DNA from: Bradyrhizobium monzae
Lineage (GTDB): Bacteria > Pseudomonadota > Alphaproteobacteria > Rhizobiales > Xanthobacteraceae
Assembly: GCF_021458635.1 (NCBI RefSeq)
Contig: NZ_JAIRDQ010000001.1
Span: 310,001 to 374,000 of the forward strand
Direction of reading: 5' to 3'
DNA length: 64,000 nt
The notes under the pieces were generated by a model. It did not search any database. It worked only from the letters and a program-made list of their open reading frames with translations, and was not told the origin of the DNA. Made by a program: the position numbers and the translations under genes. Position 1 is the first letter of the stretch; each line of letters opens with the position of its first letter. Below are positions 8,229 through 16,403 of this stretch, piece after piece.

Positions 8229-8336
8229 CTATAGCCAGGACCAAACCAGCCAGAGATTGGCCGCGCAGGCGCCGAACAGTGCCAGCGTCAGTGGCAGAAG
8301 CATGTGCCCGCAGCATGTTTTCAGGTCGGTCGTCAT
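8229..8336 (-). CDS. possible 35-residue membrane peptide
   Basis: ATG at 8336 opens MTTDLKTCCGHMLLPLTLAL followed by FGACAANLWLVWSWL-stop: a short charged N-terminus with a CC pair and one hydrophobic helix. No convincing ribosome site is present. The tail is convergent with the 7813-8202 gene. Tentative. Confidence 0.35.
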   Translation of the reverse strand: MTTDLKTCCGHMLLPLTLALFGACAANLWLVWSWL

Positions 8337-8363
8337 GGCCGGAAACATCCGCTGATTCCGCCA

Positions 8364-8406
8364 AACGAGTCCCAAAGTATCTTTTTTTGGGGATTCAGGA
8401 CTCGTT
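8364..8406. repeat. inverted repeat in intergenic region
   Basis: Arms AACGAGTCC (8364-8372) and GGACTCGTT (8398-8406) with a 25-base spacer that includes seven consecutive T. It could be an operator or a weak transcript-end structure; no protein partner is suggested. Confidence 0.3.
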
Positions 8407-8472
8407 AAGGACTCAGGGCCGGCCACTCTACCCCTCGTCTGCGGCCGCTGATCACGGCCCCGTGATCGCCCT

Positions 8473-8498
8473 GGAACCCCTGGCCCCATCAAGTCGTT
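8473..8498 (+). promoter_or_regulatory. candidate EcfG (general stress response) promoter
   Basis: GGAAC (8473-8477), 17 bases, CGTT (8495-8498). This equals the alphaproteobacterial EcfG/RpoE2 consensus GGAAC-N16-17-CGTT. It lies 26 bp before the start codon of the 8524-8778 gene, at the distance expected for a short leader. Confidence 0.6.
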
Positions 8499-8523
8499 AA
8501 CGCGCTTTCCGGGAGCGGGAAGC

Positions 8524-8778
8524 ATGCCCTACGCCCTGTTCTGCAACGACAGCCAGATCAGCAAAGCCTATCCTGATGAGGCCGACATCTGGAAGCTCGC
8601 GCAACGGAGCGGTCTGGTCGTGGATGTCGGCACCGACGATGAGCGGCACGGTCCGCGCCGGGTGCTCGACAACGACTACGAGATCAGATCGTGCCAGGTC
8701 GCCCAAGGCGAAGACCCCGCCAAGAACAAGGCGGACGCCGAGCGGGAATCCAGGATAGAGCTTGAGCTGAACTCGTGA
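8524..8778 (+). CDS. 84-residue conserved hypothetical protein, probable stress-regulon member
   Basis: MPYALFCNDSQISKAYPDEA, then DIWKLAQRSGLVVDVGTDDE, LDNDYEIRSCQVAQGEDPA and a charged helical tail. No signal peptide, so cytoplasmic. The ribosome site GGGAGCGGGAAGC precedes the ATG. The EcfG-type promoter immediately upstream suggests induction by the PhyR-NepR-EcfG general stress response. I recall homologues of this short protein across Bradyrhizobium; no biochemical function is known to me. Confidence 0.72.
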   Translation: MPYALFCNDSQISKAYPDEADIWKLAQRSGLVVDVGTDDERHGPRRVLDNDYEIRSCQVAQGEDPAKNKADAERESRIELELNS

Positions 8779-8805
8779 AATCCGCCCGAAGTCTGGCCGA
8801 GCGCC

Positions 8806-9048
8806 TCAGGGCGTCGCGGTCGCCAGCGAGGCCTGCTCGCCGGCGAGCGCCACGCAGGCCTTGCGGCGGTGCAGCCCGCGGATCGCCCCGGTGACCTTGA
8901 GCACCTTGCCCGACGCACAGGAGGCGTCCTTCACGAAGGCGACCTCGTAAGGTGCCAACATCAGAGGCTCGGATTTGAGGATTGTTTGGGCAGAACACGG
9001 CAGGGCGACGAAGCACGAGACCACCACCACCGACGCCAAGATACGCAT
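8806..9048 (-). CDS. small secreted protein, function unknown
   Basis: 80 residues from the ATG at 9048. Signal peptide MRILASVVVVSCFVALPCSAQ, then TILKSEPLMLAPYEVAFVKD, ASCASGKVLKVTGAIRGLHR and RKACVALAGEQASLATATP. The two Cys in the mature part (ASCASGK, RKACVAL) could form one periplasmic disulfide. A longer in-frame start at 9117 would bury the signal sequence and is rejected. Family not recognised with certainty. Confidence 0.75.
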   Translation of the reverse strand: MRILASVVVVSCFVALPCSAQTILKSEPLMLAPYEVAFVKDASCASGKVLKVTGAIRGLHRRKACVALAGEQASLATATP

Positions 9049-9259
9049 GTTCGTTGTCCCACCAGCCCGGCAATTCAGTAATAACGCTCTCCGGAGCGCG
9101 AGTTCCGTAAGTCGCAAAAATTATTTTTGCTTTACCCGATCCCCGTGACACGTGTGAGAAGGCGCGCGCCAGTCTGTTTGCTTGCAAATGACGCGCCAGA
9201 TGGTTCACGCAACGCAAACAACAAGGCAAACAGACAGTCGGCATGTGGGCCGGCAAACG

Positions 9260-9284
9260 AAAGGCCGGCGGGAAGCCGGCCTTT
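9260..9284 (-). terminator. Rho-independent terminator of the outer membrane protein gene
   Basis: 10-bp stem AAAGGCCGGC / GCCGGCCTTT with a 5-nt loop, about 30 bp downstream of the minus-strand stop at 9316. On the minus strand the stem is followed by CGTTTGCC. Confidence 0.7.
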
Positions 9285-9315
9285 GTCAGATCCTGGTCGT
9301 GCTGCGCGCGGCGGC

Positions 9316-10023
9316 TCAGTAGCGCGAGGCCGCCGGACCGCCCCAGCCGAAGCGGTAGTTCACACCGACCTTGACGGTATGCTCGTCATCCCGGCCGCGA
9401 ACGCCGACGACGTCGGCCGGACCGGAGGTGATCGTCGTGCTGCCGAAATTGTAATACTGGTACTCGGCCTTGGCCGACCAGTTCGGCGCGAACATGTATT
9501 CGAGGCCGGCGCCGACGGTATAGCCGTCCTTGCTGTTGCCGGTGGTGGTGAAGGCCTGCGGCACGCCGGCGATGTTCACGCCGAGACCGCCGTTGCGCCA
9601 GGCGTAACCGCCCTTGGCATAGAGCAGCGTCGGACCCCAAGTGTAGCCGATCCGGCCCGTCACAGAGCCGAGCTGGTCGGTGTTGGAGGTCACCTGCGTC
9701 CCAAACGGGAACGTGACGCCATTGTTGTTGGTCGGCAGCCAGGAATACTGCGCCTCGATACCCACCACCCAATTGGGCGCGAACTGGTAGTCGAAGCCGC
9801 CCTGCACGCCACCCAGGAAGCGGGCGTCGCTGGACTGGAAGCTGCTGTCACCGGCGAAGGCGCCGCCGATATGGCCGCCGATGTAGAAGCCGGTCCAGTT
9901 GTAGATCACCTGCGGCGGCGTGTAGGCCGGAGCCTTGGTGTAGGTGCGCGGCTGCATGTCCGCTGCGGCCGCCGGTGCGGCCAGAGCGAGCAGAGCTGCT
10001 GCCCCGAGCAAGATCGTCTTCAT
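9316..10023 (-). CDS. outer membrane beta-barrel protein (Omp25/RopB-like porin family)
   Basis: 235 residues from the ATG at 10023, chosen because AACGGGG sits six bases upstream. Signal peptide MKTILLGAAALLALAAPAAA, then ADMQPRTYTKAPAY and the diagnostic first strand NWTGFYIGGHIGGAFAG. Alternating strands follow (GGVQGGFDYQFAPNWVVGIE, GRIGYTWGPTLLYAKGGYAW, GAGLEYMFAPNWSAKAEYQY) and the chain ends VKVGVNYRFGWGGPAASRY, with the barrel closing strand. This is the eight-strand outer membrane protein family typical of rhizobia and Brucella. It is probably an abundant structural or adhesion-related surface protein. Confidence 0.92.
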   Translation of the reverse strand: MKTILLGAAALLALAAPAAAADMQPRTYTKAPAYTPPQVIYNWTGFYIGGHIGGAFAGDSSFQSSDARFLGGVQGGFDYQFAPNWVVGIEAQYSWLPTNNNGVTFPFGTQVTSNTDQLGSVTGRIGYTWGPTLLYAKGGYAWRNGGLGVNIAGVPQAFTTTGNSKDGYTVGAGLEYMFAPNWSAKAEYQYYNFGSTTITSGPADVVGVRGRDDEHTVKVGVNYRFGWGGPAASRY

Positions 10024-10310
10024 GGTCATCCCCGTTCTTTCATTTACGACACTCAGGAAACAACGTGGCGTGAATTGGGTTGCTTCGCGGCGATGCCGGA
10101 ACGTTGATCGTTCGAGGCTGTGACGGAGCGGCAACATCGCGCTTTTGTTCCATCCCGTCGGCCTGCGCCGACAGATTTTGTCGTCCGCGCAAGTCCAGCC
10201 GTAACAATTTGTCGCAAGGCTGAACCGCTCCGTTCAAAGCTCGCCGAAATGTGATCCAGCGGCTCCGGCGGCATTCGTCCTAGCACCGCGCGATGAAGGC
10301 GGGCTTTGCA

Positions 10311-10745
10311 CTACCGCGTCATCTTTTCCAGTTCTGGAAAGGGTGCGTAAACCGCGCCTGCGCAGATTTCGTTGGCGCGCTCGATGACGCGGTCGGCCCG
10401 GCCGTTGACATAGACGACGGCGCGCTCGCGCATCGCCTTGTAGCTGCCGTCGGTCTCGCGCGGCGTGAAGTGCAGGCAGCTGACATAGAACTGCCGCCCG
10501 CCGACCTCGCGCAGCACCGGATCGGCCATGCCGGCATCGCGCACGCCGACGGGGTTGTTGAGATAGCTGCGCATCAGGGCCACCGCGTCGCTGCGGAAAT
10601 TATCCGGAAACGGCTGCGGCCCTCCGGCCTGGGCCCCCTCCATCAGGCTGGGACGGTCACCGTCGCTGCCGAAACATGCCGCGAGCGCCAACGGCAATGC
10701 CAGGATCAATGCCCGGCTCGCCGCACGTTTCGCCAATCGCCTCAC
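10311..10745 (-). CDS. lipoprotein, function unknown
   Basis: 144 residues from the GTG at 10745, which gives a compact signal (basic MRRLAKRAASR, hydrophobic ALILALPLALAAC). The lipobox LAAC predicts lipidation of that Cys; the following residues FGSDGD do not retain it by an Asp at +2, so outer-membrane sorting is possible. The mature domain contains FRSDAVALMRSYLNNPVGVR, QFYVSCLHFTPRETDGSY and VYVNGRADRVIERANEICAG. A TTG at 10805 would give a longer N-terminus. The pattern resembles small Bradyrhizobium lipoproteins of unknown role. Confidence 0.75.
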   Translation of the reverse strand: MRRLAKRAASRALILALPLALAACFGSDGDRPSLMEGAQAGGPQPFPDNFRSDAVALMRSYLNNPVGVRDAGMADPVLREVGGRQFYVSCLHFTPRETDGSYKAMRERAVVYVNGRADRVIERANEICAGAVYAPFPELEKMTR

Positions 10746-11093
10746 AGTTCGCGCTCGCCGCTCAATCGACTTGGAGTATTCCAGCCCCGGAGTGTTCCGC
10801 CCCAAGGTTGCAATGATGCCTGTTTAGAGGTGTTTTGCCCGACGAGTCAAACGGATTCGTAAAATCCGCAGACCTGTGTCAGTCAACCCCTGGTTCATCT
10901 GCCGTCGTCTACTGTGCATGGGGTTGTTTCCGAGATTCCTGTTTGCGGTCTCGAAACGAAGGGAATTCATTGCGGCAAACGGCGCACCGGCCCGTCGCCA
11001 GCACCTCGCGCTTGCGCGCGGGGCGTGACGAGCGAGCCGACTCCGCACGCGGCGGCAGGGCAATCCAGGGATGCCGCCGCGCGGGATCAGTCG
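10746..11093. repeat. gene-free stretch containing a probable dispersed-repeat fragment
   Basis: No supported gene in about 350 bp. GTGTTTTGCCCGACG (10831-10845) matches the motif at 38086-38097 (GTGTTTTGCCCG), and the following CTACTGTGCATGGGGTTGTT resembles, from memory, parts of a composite Bradyrhizobium intergenic repeat. The right part (11000-11090) is GC-rich without obvious structure. Confidence 0.35.
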
Positions 11094-11435
11094 TTAGCTG
11101 CGCTTCTCGATGGTCACCGGCTTGGTGACGCTCGGCTGCGTCTTCAGCGACTTCGTGGCCGACACATGCTTGTGGTGATGGCGATGCGTCCGCACCGTCT
11201 TGTGCTCGTCCGGCGTGATCGCGGCGTTGGCGTTCATCGCCTTGGTCTTGGTATCGACCTTGGCATCGGCCTTGACGCCGGCGTCGGGTTTGGCGGCGGT
11301 GGTCGAGACCTTGCTCTGGGTCTGGTCCGCCTTGATCACCGGCGCAGTCGTGGTGGTCTTGCCGGCTTCAGCGGCGAAGGCCGGGGCTGCGATGACGGAG
11401 GCTGCAAGCAAGGCGGCGGAAATGGTCTTCAACAT
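11094..11435 (-). CDS. His-rich periplasmic protein, possible metal binder
   Basis: 113 residues. Signal peptide MLKTISAALLAASVIAAPAFA, then a low-complexity Lys/Thr/Ala region (AEAGKTTTTAPVIKADQTQS) with repeated KADAKVD-type segments and a His cluster THRHHHKH near residue 85, followed by a basic tail (KPVTIEKRS). The His cluster could bind copper, nickel or zinc in the periplasm. The upstream region carries a palindrome identical in form to the CusR/CopR metal-response box, which supports a metal-related role. The ribosome site is AAGAGGAGACCACC-ATG. Function is inferred only. Confidence 0.75.
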   Translation of the reverse strand: MLKTISAALLAASVIAAPAFAAEAGKTTTTAPVIKADQTQSKVSTTAAKPDAGVKADAKVDTKTKAMNANAAITPDEHKTVRTHRHHHKHVSATKSLKTQPSVTKPVTIEKRS

Positions 11436-11517
11436 GGTGGTCTCCTCTTGGAAGGATCTTGGGCCGGCGCCCTCTCGCCAACCCTTCGATCATGGGTCAG
11501 AGCCTAGCGGGATCGCG

Positions 11518-11533
11518 CTGAACCCTGTCTGAA
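11518..11533. promoter_or_regulatory. direct repeat typical of an OmpR-type response regulator site
   Basis: CTGAA (11518-11522) and CTGAA (11529-11533) occur 11 bp apart, one helical turn, between the metal-box palindrome and the His-rich protein gene. Such spacing is usual for tandem OmpR/PhoB-family half-sites. Weak evidence on its own. Confidence 0.3.
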
Positions 11534-11559
11534 GCCCGCAGCCAGCCGCCGTTCATCTC

Positions 11560-11577
11560 GATGACAAGTTTGTCATC
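11560..11577. promoter_or_regulatory. CusR/CopR-like palindrome
   Basis: GATGACAA-GT-TTGTCATC, a perfect 8-bp inverted repeat with a 2-bp centre. Its core ATGACAA-N2-TTGTCAT equals the box bound by CusR/HprR/CopR-type heavy-metal response regulators in Gammaproteobacteria. It lies 125 bp upstream of the His-rich periplasmic protein (-) and 108 bp upstream of the TPR gene (+). Confidence 0.5.
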
Positions 11578-11684
11578 TGAGCAAAGGCGAATAGGCCGGG
11601 GTGCCGGGAATGTTTTTGCGTACCGGGTGTTCCGGTCTTTGGGCAATCGTGTAGGATCGCCACGTTCCATACGGGAGAACTTCA

Positions 11685-12227
11685 ATGCGCAAACTCTCAA
11701 TGCTTGTTGTGCCGGGACTCGTCGCCATGTCGCTGGCGGCCGCACCGGTGCTGACCAGCGCCTATGCGGCGGGCGGCGATGAGCCCTCCTCGCCGCCGAA
11801 GTCGGACAACTCGTCCAAGAAGGGCAAGAAGAAGAGCTCTTCCGTCAGCGATCCGAAATTCCTCGCGGCCTATCGCACCGCCTACACCACGATCTACGAC
11901 AATCACGACTACACGGGCGCGATCGGCCAGCTGAAGCAGCTCAAGCGTGACGACGTCGCCGACGTCGCGAACCTGATCGGCTACTCCTATCGCAAGCTCG
12001 GCGACTACCAGTCGTCCAAGGTTTATTACGAGATCGCGCTGAAGGACGATCCGAACCACGTCCGCACCTGGCAGTATTACGGGCTCTGGCAGCTCGAGCA
12101 GGGCAACCGCGAACAGGCGCAGTATCATTTGAACAAGATCGCCATGCTGGCCGGCACCGACAGCTCCGAGTATCGCTCGCTGGCCGCCGCGCTCGACAAG
12201 CCGACCGGCGCGACGCTCGTCTACTAA
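11685..12227 (+). CDS. exported tetratricopeptide-repeat protein
   Basis: 180 residues. Signal peptide MRKLSMLVVPGLVAMSLAAA, a Ser/Lys-rich linker (SSPPKSDNSSKKGKKKSSS) and then TPR helices: AAYRTAYTTIYDNHDYTGAI, ADVANLIGYSYRKLGDYQSS, KVYYEIALKDDPNHVRTWQY and GLWQLEQGNREQAQYHLNKI. TPR units mediate protein contacts, so this is probably a periplasmic scaffold. The ribosome site GGGAG precedes the ATG. A strong hairpin follows the stop. It is divergent from the His-rich protein and might share the metal-response palindrome. Confidence 0.85.
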   Translation: MRKLSMLVVPGLVAMSLAAAPVLTSAYAAGGDEPSSPPKSDNSSKKGKKKSSSVSDPKFLAAYRTAYTTIYDNHDYTGAIGQLKQLKRDDVADVANLIGYSYRKLGDYQSSKVYYEIALKDDPNHVRTWQYYGLWQLEQGNREQAQYHLNKIAMLAGTDSSEYRSLAAALDKPTGATLVY

Positions 12228-12251
12228 AGCCATCGCATCTTCGCATGACGC

Positions 12252-12284
12252 GAACGGGCACACCCCTTGGGGTTGTGCCCGTTC
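12252..12284 (+). terminator. Rho-independent terminator after the TPR gene
   Basis: 11-bp stem GAACGGGCACA / TGTGCCCGTTC; the 11-nt loop can pair further (CCCC-TT-GGGG). Followed by TGCTTTC. Confidence 0.7.
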
Positions 12285-12336
12285 TGCTTTCTCGGCTAGC
12301 TTCTCGCAACCATCCCCCTCGCAAATTGGTAGCGCA

Positions 12337-13722
12337 ATGGACACGTGGCTGCGATCCGCGATCGACTACATCGGCTCCTGGATCGAATTCCAGCAGACGA
12401 CCTTCCAACAGCCCGGCGTCATGGTCGCCTTCGTCCATCGCGGCGAGGTGGTGGCCGAGCATGCGTTCGGGCTTGCCAATCTCGACACCGGCGAGAAGCT
12501 CACTCCGCGCCACCGCTTCCGCATCGCCTCGCACTCGAAGAGCTTTACCTCGGCCGGCATCATGAAGCTGCGCGAGCAGCGCAAGCTCAGGCTCGACGAT
12601 CCCGTCGGCCAATATGTCAGCGGCCTGCATCCGCGCGTGGCCGAGACCACGATTGCGCAAGTGCTTTCGCACAGCGCCGGGCTGACGCGCGACGGCGTCG
12701 ATTCCGGCCAGTTCATCGACAGCCGGCCCTATCTCAACGCCAGGGAGCTGCTCGCCGAGTTGAAGGGACCTCCCGCGATCGAGCCCGGCACGCGCTTCAA
12801 ATATTCCAATCACGGCTTTGCGCTGATGGGCCTCGTCATCGAAGCCGTGACCAAGGAGCCCTACGCCGCCTGGATCAAGCGCGAGATCATCGAGACTGCA
12901 GGCCTGCGCGAGACCGAGCCGAATGCGCCGCTTCCCAGGGGCGCGTTGCTAGCGCGCGGCCACACGCGCAAGCTGCCGCTGGGCGAGCGCTGCGTCATCC
13001 CCGGCGATAATCCCGCGCACGCAATGGCATCCGCCGCGGGCTTCGTCGCCACCGCCGCCGACACCGCGCGTTTCTTTGCCCAGCTTGCCCCCAACGCCAG
13101 GAAGAGCGTGCTCTCAGTCGCGAGCCGCCGCGAGATGACGCGCAACCATTGGCGCGTGCCGCAAAGTTTCGAGGGCTATTACGGCCTCGGCGTCAACGCC
13201 GGCAAGACCGACGGCTGGGACTGGTTCGGCCATGGCGGCGGCTTCCAGGGGTACATCTCGCGGACCTGCTCCATCCCCGGATGCGAGCTCGCGATCAGCA
13301 TCCTCAGCAACTCCATCGACGGCGCGGCACCGATCTGGATGGACGGCGCGATGCAGATCCTCCGCGTGTTCAAGACGCGCGGCGCAGCCGACCGGCGCGT
13401 GCGCGACTGGACCGGCCGCTGGTGGACGATCTGGGGCGCGACCGACCTCGTGCCGGCGGGCAACCGGGTGCTGATAGCCAATCCGCAGTTCAACAACCCG
13501 TTCATGGATGCCGCCGAGATCGAGGTCACCGGCCGCGACACCGGCAAGCTCGCCTGGGCGGCCGGCTATTCCAGTCACGGCGAGCCGGTACGGCGCGTCC
13601 GTGACAAGCGCGGGAGGATCAACGACATCTGGCTCGGTGGCGCCAACATCAAACCCGCAGCCGTTGTCGCGCGCGAGATCGCGCGGAGATATCCGCCCCG
13701 CAAGCGACGACCTACTCCCTGA
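12337..13722 (+). CDS. serine hydrolase of the beta-lactamase / penicillin-binding-protein fold
   Basis: 461 residues. Active-site motif SHSK at residues 65-68 (SxxK, Ser65 nucleophile and Lys68), second motif YSN at 156-158 and an HGGG near 299-302 in place of KTG, the class C / D-aminopeptidase type arrangement. No signal peptide is seen at the N-terminus MDTWLRSAIDYIGSW, so it is probably cytoplasmic. The C-terminal domain (from about 350) resembles the lipocalin-like beta domain found after such hydrolases. Family members act as esterases, D-amino-acid peptidases or beta-lactamase-like enzymes; the substrate is unknown. It overlaps the S10 peptidase gene by 11 bp tail to tail. Confidence 0.87.
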   Translation: MDTWLRSAIDYIGSWIEFQQTTFQQPGVMVAFVHRGEVVAEHAFGLANLDTGEKLTPRHRFRIASHSKSFTSAGIMKLREQRKLRLDDPVGQYVSGLHPRVAETTIAQVLSHSAGLTRDGVDSGQFIDSRPYLNARELLAELKGPPAIEPGTRFKYSNHGFALMGLVIEAVTKEPYAAWIKREIIETAGLRETEPNAPLPRGALLARGHTRKLPLGERCVIPGDNPAHAMASAAGFVATAADTARFFAQLAPNARKSVLSVASRREMTRNHWRVPQSFEGYYGLGVNAGKTDGWDWFGHGGGFQGYISRTCSIPGCELAISILSNSIDGAAPIWMDGAMQILRVFKTRGAADRRVRDWTGRWWTIWGATDLVPAGNRVLIANPQFNNPFMDAAEIEVTGRDTGKLAWAAGYSSHGEPVRRVRDKRGRINDIWLGGANIKPAAVVAREIARRYPPRKRRPTP

Positions 13723-15292
13723 TGAGCGCCTCGACTTCACCGCGAAACGCCTGTCGCGAGCCGTCGCGCGAATAGAACATGTGGCCGCCGGGATAGACGA
13801 CGAATTTCACGCGCGACGTCACAAAGGCCGGCAGCTGGTCGAGCGCCCGCTTCGTTCCGAAATAGGGCGTGGCGAGATCGAACAAGCCGTGCGCGACCAG
13901 CACGTTCAGCTTCGCATCGGCGGCGAGGATCTGGCGCAACTCCGACAGCGATTGCGGCGGGTTGATGCCGCCTCCAAAGTCCCAATTGCGCTCGACCGCA
14001 CCGTTGAGAACTTCATAGGAGCCGTCGGGCCGCCAGTTGAGCTTTCGCGTGTGCACATCGACCGCGGCACTCGTCAGCGGCGCCTGGAGCGCATCGCCCG
14101 AGGGGTCGCCGAAGCGCGAGCTGCTCGAATCCGGATAGGGATCGAAGCCGCGCACGGAGGCGTCGTAACGCCCGGTCACCATGCCGTTCTTGCGGTCGAG
14201 CTCGCGGCGGAATTCGCCGACATCGAAGCGGCCCGCGAGCCTGCGGCTCACCGCTTGGTCGATGCCGGTGAGCTCGGCGACCTTGTCGGCCAGGCGATTG
14301 GTGGCTTCCCTGTCCGCCTCGCCCTTGACGAGATCGGCTAAAAATTCACCGCGGGCGTAGGCCTCGACATCGGCGAGATCGGCGCGCTTGACCGGTCCCT
14401 TGGCTTCGCGCGCCACCGCCACATAGCTCGGCAAGGTCGCGACATATTGCAGGAGGCTCGTGCCGGTGAACTCGCGGAAATCCAGCAGCGGCGACACCAG
14501 GATCAAACCTTTGACGCCGACGCCGTGCTGAATCTGCAACTGGCGCACGACCTTCGGCCCGCGAATGCCGCCATAGCTCTCGCCCGCGACATATTTCGGC
14601 GAGGTCAGGCGGTTGTGCTTCTCGAGCCAGCGGCGGATCACGAGCGCAATCGAGTTGACGTCGCCATCGACCGAATAGAACCGTTTGCGTGCATCCTCGC
14701 CGCTCGCGATGACGCGGCTGTAGCCGGTGCCGACGGGATCGATGAAGACGAGATCGGTGAAGTCGAGCCAGGTCTCCGGGTTGGGCTTCACCTCGGGCGA
14801 GGCCGACGGCGATAGCCCCTCGCCATCGAGCGGCAGCCGCCACGGCCCGGCCGCGCCGAACTGGAGCCACGCCGACGAGGCACCGGGCCCGCCGTTGAAC
14901 AGGAACGTCACCGGGCGCGTGGCGCGATCGGCGCCGTCGAGCTCGTAAGACGTGGTGGCGATGTCGGCGAGCGGCTCTCCCTTCTCGTCGAATACACGGA
15001 CGGAGCCGGCGGTCGCGGCAAAGTTGAGCGCTCGGCCCGGCAGGTCGAGGGTCTGCGTGGTCGTCGAATCTCCGGGAAGACGACGATCGGATGCCGCCGG
15101 TGAAGCCTGCGCCGCGTTCTGTGCATTGCCGCCACGCCCGCCCTTTTGCCCCACGGGTGCCGCCGCCTCGTTGCGCGGCTGCGGCGGATCGTCCGCACGT
15201 GCCAAATCTACGAACGCCAGGCCCGAGAGCGCGAAAGCGGACACCGCCAGCACGAGCCCCGCACGGCGCAGCATCGGCAAGCTCATGATCAT
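13712..15292 (-). CDS. secreted S10-family serine carboxypeptidase-like protein
   Basis: 526 residues from the ATG at 15292, chosen for CAGGGAGAACA upstream. Signal peptide up to VDLARA, a Gly/Ala/Gln-rich linker (residues about 40-75), then the S10 alpha/beta hydrolase domain: oxyanion motif FNGGPGASS (132-140), nucleophile elbow GESYGG (Ser239), DLATPYFG for the acidic residue near 456, and YPGGHMFY with the catalytic His near 504. Bacterial members are periplasmic carboxypeptidase-like hydrolases, common in Alphaproteobacteria. It is convergent with the beta-lactamase-fold hydrolase. Confidence 0.92.
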   Translation of the reverse strand: MIMSLPMLRRAGLVLAVSAFALSGLAFVDLARADDPPQPRNEAAAPVGQKGGRGGNAQNAAQASPAASDRRLPGDSTTTQTLDLPGRALNFAATAGSVRVFDEKGEPLADIATTSYELDGADRATRPVTFLFNGGPGASSAWLQFGAAGPWRLPLDGEGLSPSASPEVKPNPETWLDFTDLVFIDPVGTGYSRVIASGEDARKRFYSVDGDVNSIALVIRRWLEKHNRLTSPKYVAGESYGGIRGPKVVRQLQIQHGVGVKGLILVSPLLDFREFTGTSLLQYVATLPSYVAVAREAKGPVKRADLADVEAYARGEFLADLVKGEADREATNRLADKVAELTGIDQAVSRRLAGRFDVGEFRRELDRKNGMVTGRYDASVRGFDPYPDSSSSRFGDPSGDALQAPLTSAAVDVHTRKLNWRPDGSYEVLNGAVERNWDFGGGINPPQSLSELRQILAADAKLNVLVAHGLFDLATPYFGTKRALDQLPAFVTSRVKFVVYPGGHMFYSRDGSRQAFRGEVEALIRE

Positions 15293-15524
15293 GATTGTTC
15301 TCCCTGACCCGCCCGTCGGTCGCTGGCTGCAGCTGTAGCCGCCAATTGCGACGGTTTGGGGGATCGGAGGCTCCGGAAGGGCTTTCCGGGCCGATCCCAC
15401 GGCTTTTGCCGTCTCCGACCGGCCCGTTTGCCTTGTCGAGCGGCCGTCCTCGACAATACAGGCCCAGGTCGTATAGACGACCTCGGCAGAACTTTCTCGA
15501 GCCAGCGACACCTGCCTGGAAGCC

Positions 15525-16304
15525 ATGACCAAGCCATCGCGATACGACCGGATCGCCTTCGTCGCCAGCCCGAGCAGCGAGGCAGAGGCCGCCTTCCACC
15601 AGCTCACCACGCAATACGGCAATTGCGATCCGAGCGAGGCCGACGTCGTGGTCGCGCTCGGCGGCGACGGGCTGATGCTCCAGACGCTGCACCAGCACAT
15701 GCACTCGGGCAAGCCGATCTATGGCATGCACCGCGGCACGGTCGGCTTCCTGATGAACGAATACTCGACGCACGATCTGCGCGCGCGGCTCGAGGCGGCG
15801 CATGAATCCGAGATCAACCCGCTGCTGATGCGCGCGACCGATACCAATGACCGCGTTCACCTGCATCACGCCATCAACGAGGTCTATCTGTTCCGCCAGA
15901 CCTCCCAGGCGGCGCGCCTGCGCATCCTGATCGACGAGCGCGAGCGCATGCCCGAGTTGATCGCCGACGGCATCATCGTGGCGACGCCGGCAGGCTCGAC
16001 CGCCTATAATCTCTCCGCCCAAGGACCGATCCTGCCGATCAACGCCGCGCTGCTGGCGCTGACACCGATCAGCGCCTTCCGGCCGCGGCGCTGGCGCGGC
16101 GCGCTGCTGCCCAACACGGCCTATGTCGTGATCGAGGTGCTGGAAGACGACAAGCGGCCCGTCGCGGCCGTCGCCGACCATGAGGAGGTGCGCAGGGTCC
16201 GGCGCGTCGAGATCCTGTCGGACAGGACCATCTCGATGCGCATGCTATTCGACCCCGGCCACAGCCTGGAGGAACGGATCCTGCGCGAGCAGTTCGGCTA
16301 CTGA
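15525..16304 (+). CDS. nadK: NAD kinase
   Basis: 259 residues. ATP:NAD phosphotransferase making NADP. The GGDG motif at 46-49 ([13 protein letters not shown]) is the catalytic/NAD-binding signature; [10 protein letters not shown] and [20 protein letters not shown] carry the conserved NE and the glycine-rich nicotinamide loop. Length fits the short alphaproteobacterial form. The C-terminus ends RILREQFGY. It is followed by the receiver gene after 99 bp containing a long inverted repeat, so the two are probably separate transcription units. Confidence 0.95.
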   Translation: MTKPSRYDRIAFVASPSSEAEAAFHQLTTQYGNCDPSEADVVVALGGDGLMLQTLHQHMHSGKPIYGMHRGTVGFLMNEYSTHDLRARLEAAHESEINPLLMRATDTNDRVHLHHAINEVYLFRQTSQAARLRILIDERERMPELIADGIIVATPAGSTAYNLSAQGPILPINAALLALTPISAFRPRRWRGALLPNTAYVVIEVLEDDKRPVAAVADHEEVRRVRRVEILSDRTISMRMLFDPGHSLEERILREQFGY

Positions 16305-16344
16305 CCTGCCGGCCCTGCCCCCCGCCAGAGGCTCGTTCGCAACG

Positions 16345-16379
16345 CTTCGTTAACCCTCGGCACGATATGGTTAACGAAG
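16345..16379. promoter_or_regulatory. 11-bp inverted repeat upstream of the receiver gene
   Basis: CTTCGTTAACC (16345-16355) and GGTTAACGAAG (16369-16379) around 13 bases; each arm has a GTTAAC core. It ends 24 bp before the ATG at 16404. Low GC content and lack of a T-run argue against a terminator; it is better read as an operator or as paired TTAAC half-sites. Confidence 0.45.
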
Positions 16380-16403
16380 GTTGACCGCTCTGGCCCAGGC
16401 GTC

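Noticed and set aside
9083..9106. EcfG-like promoter on the minus strand (GGAAC-N15-CGTT) before the 8806-9048 gene
   Set aside because: Spacing is one base too short for the consensus; kept only as a note.
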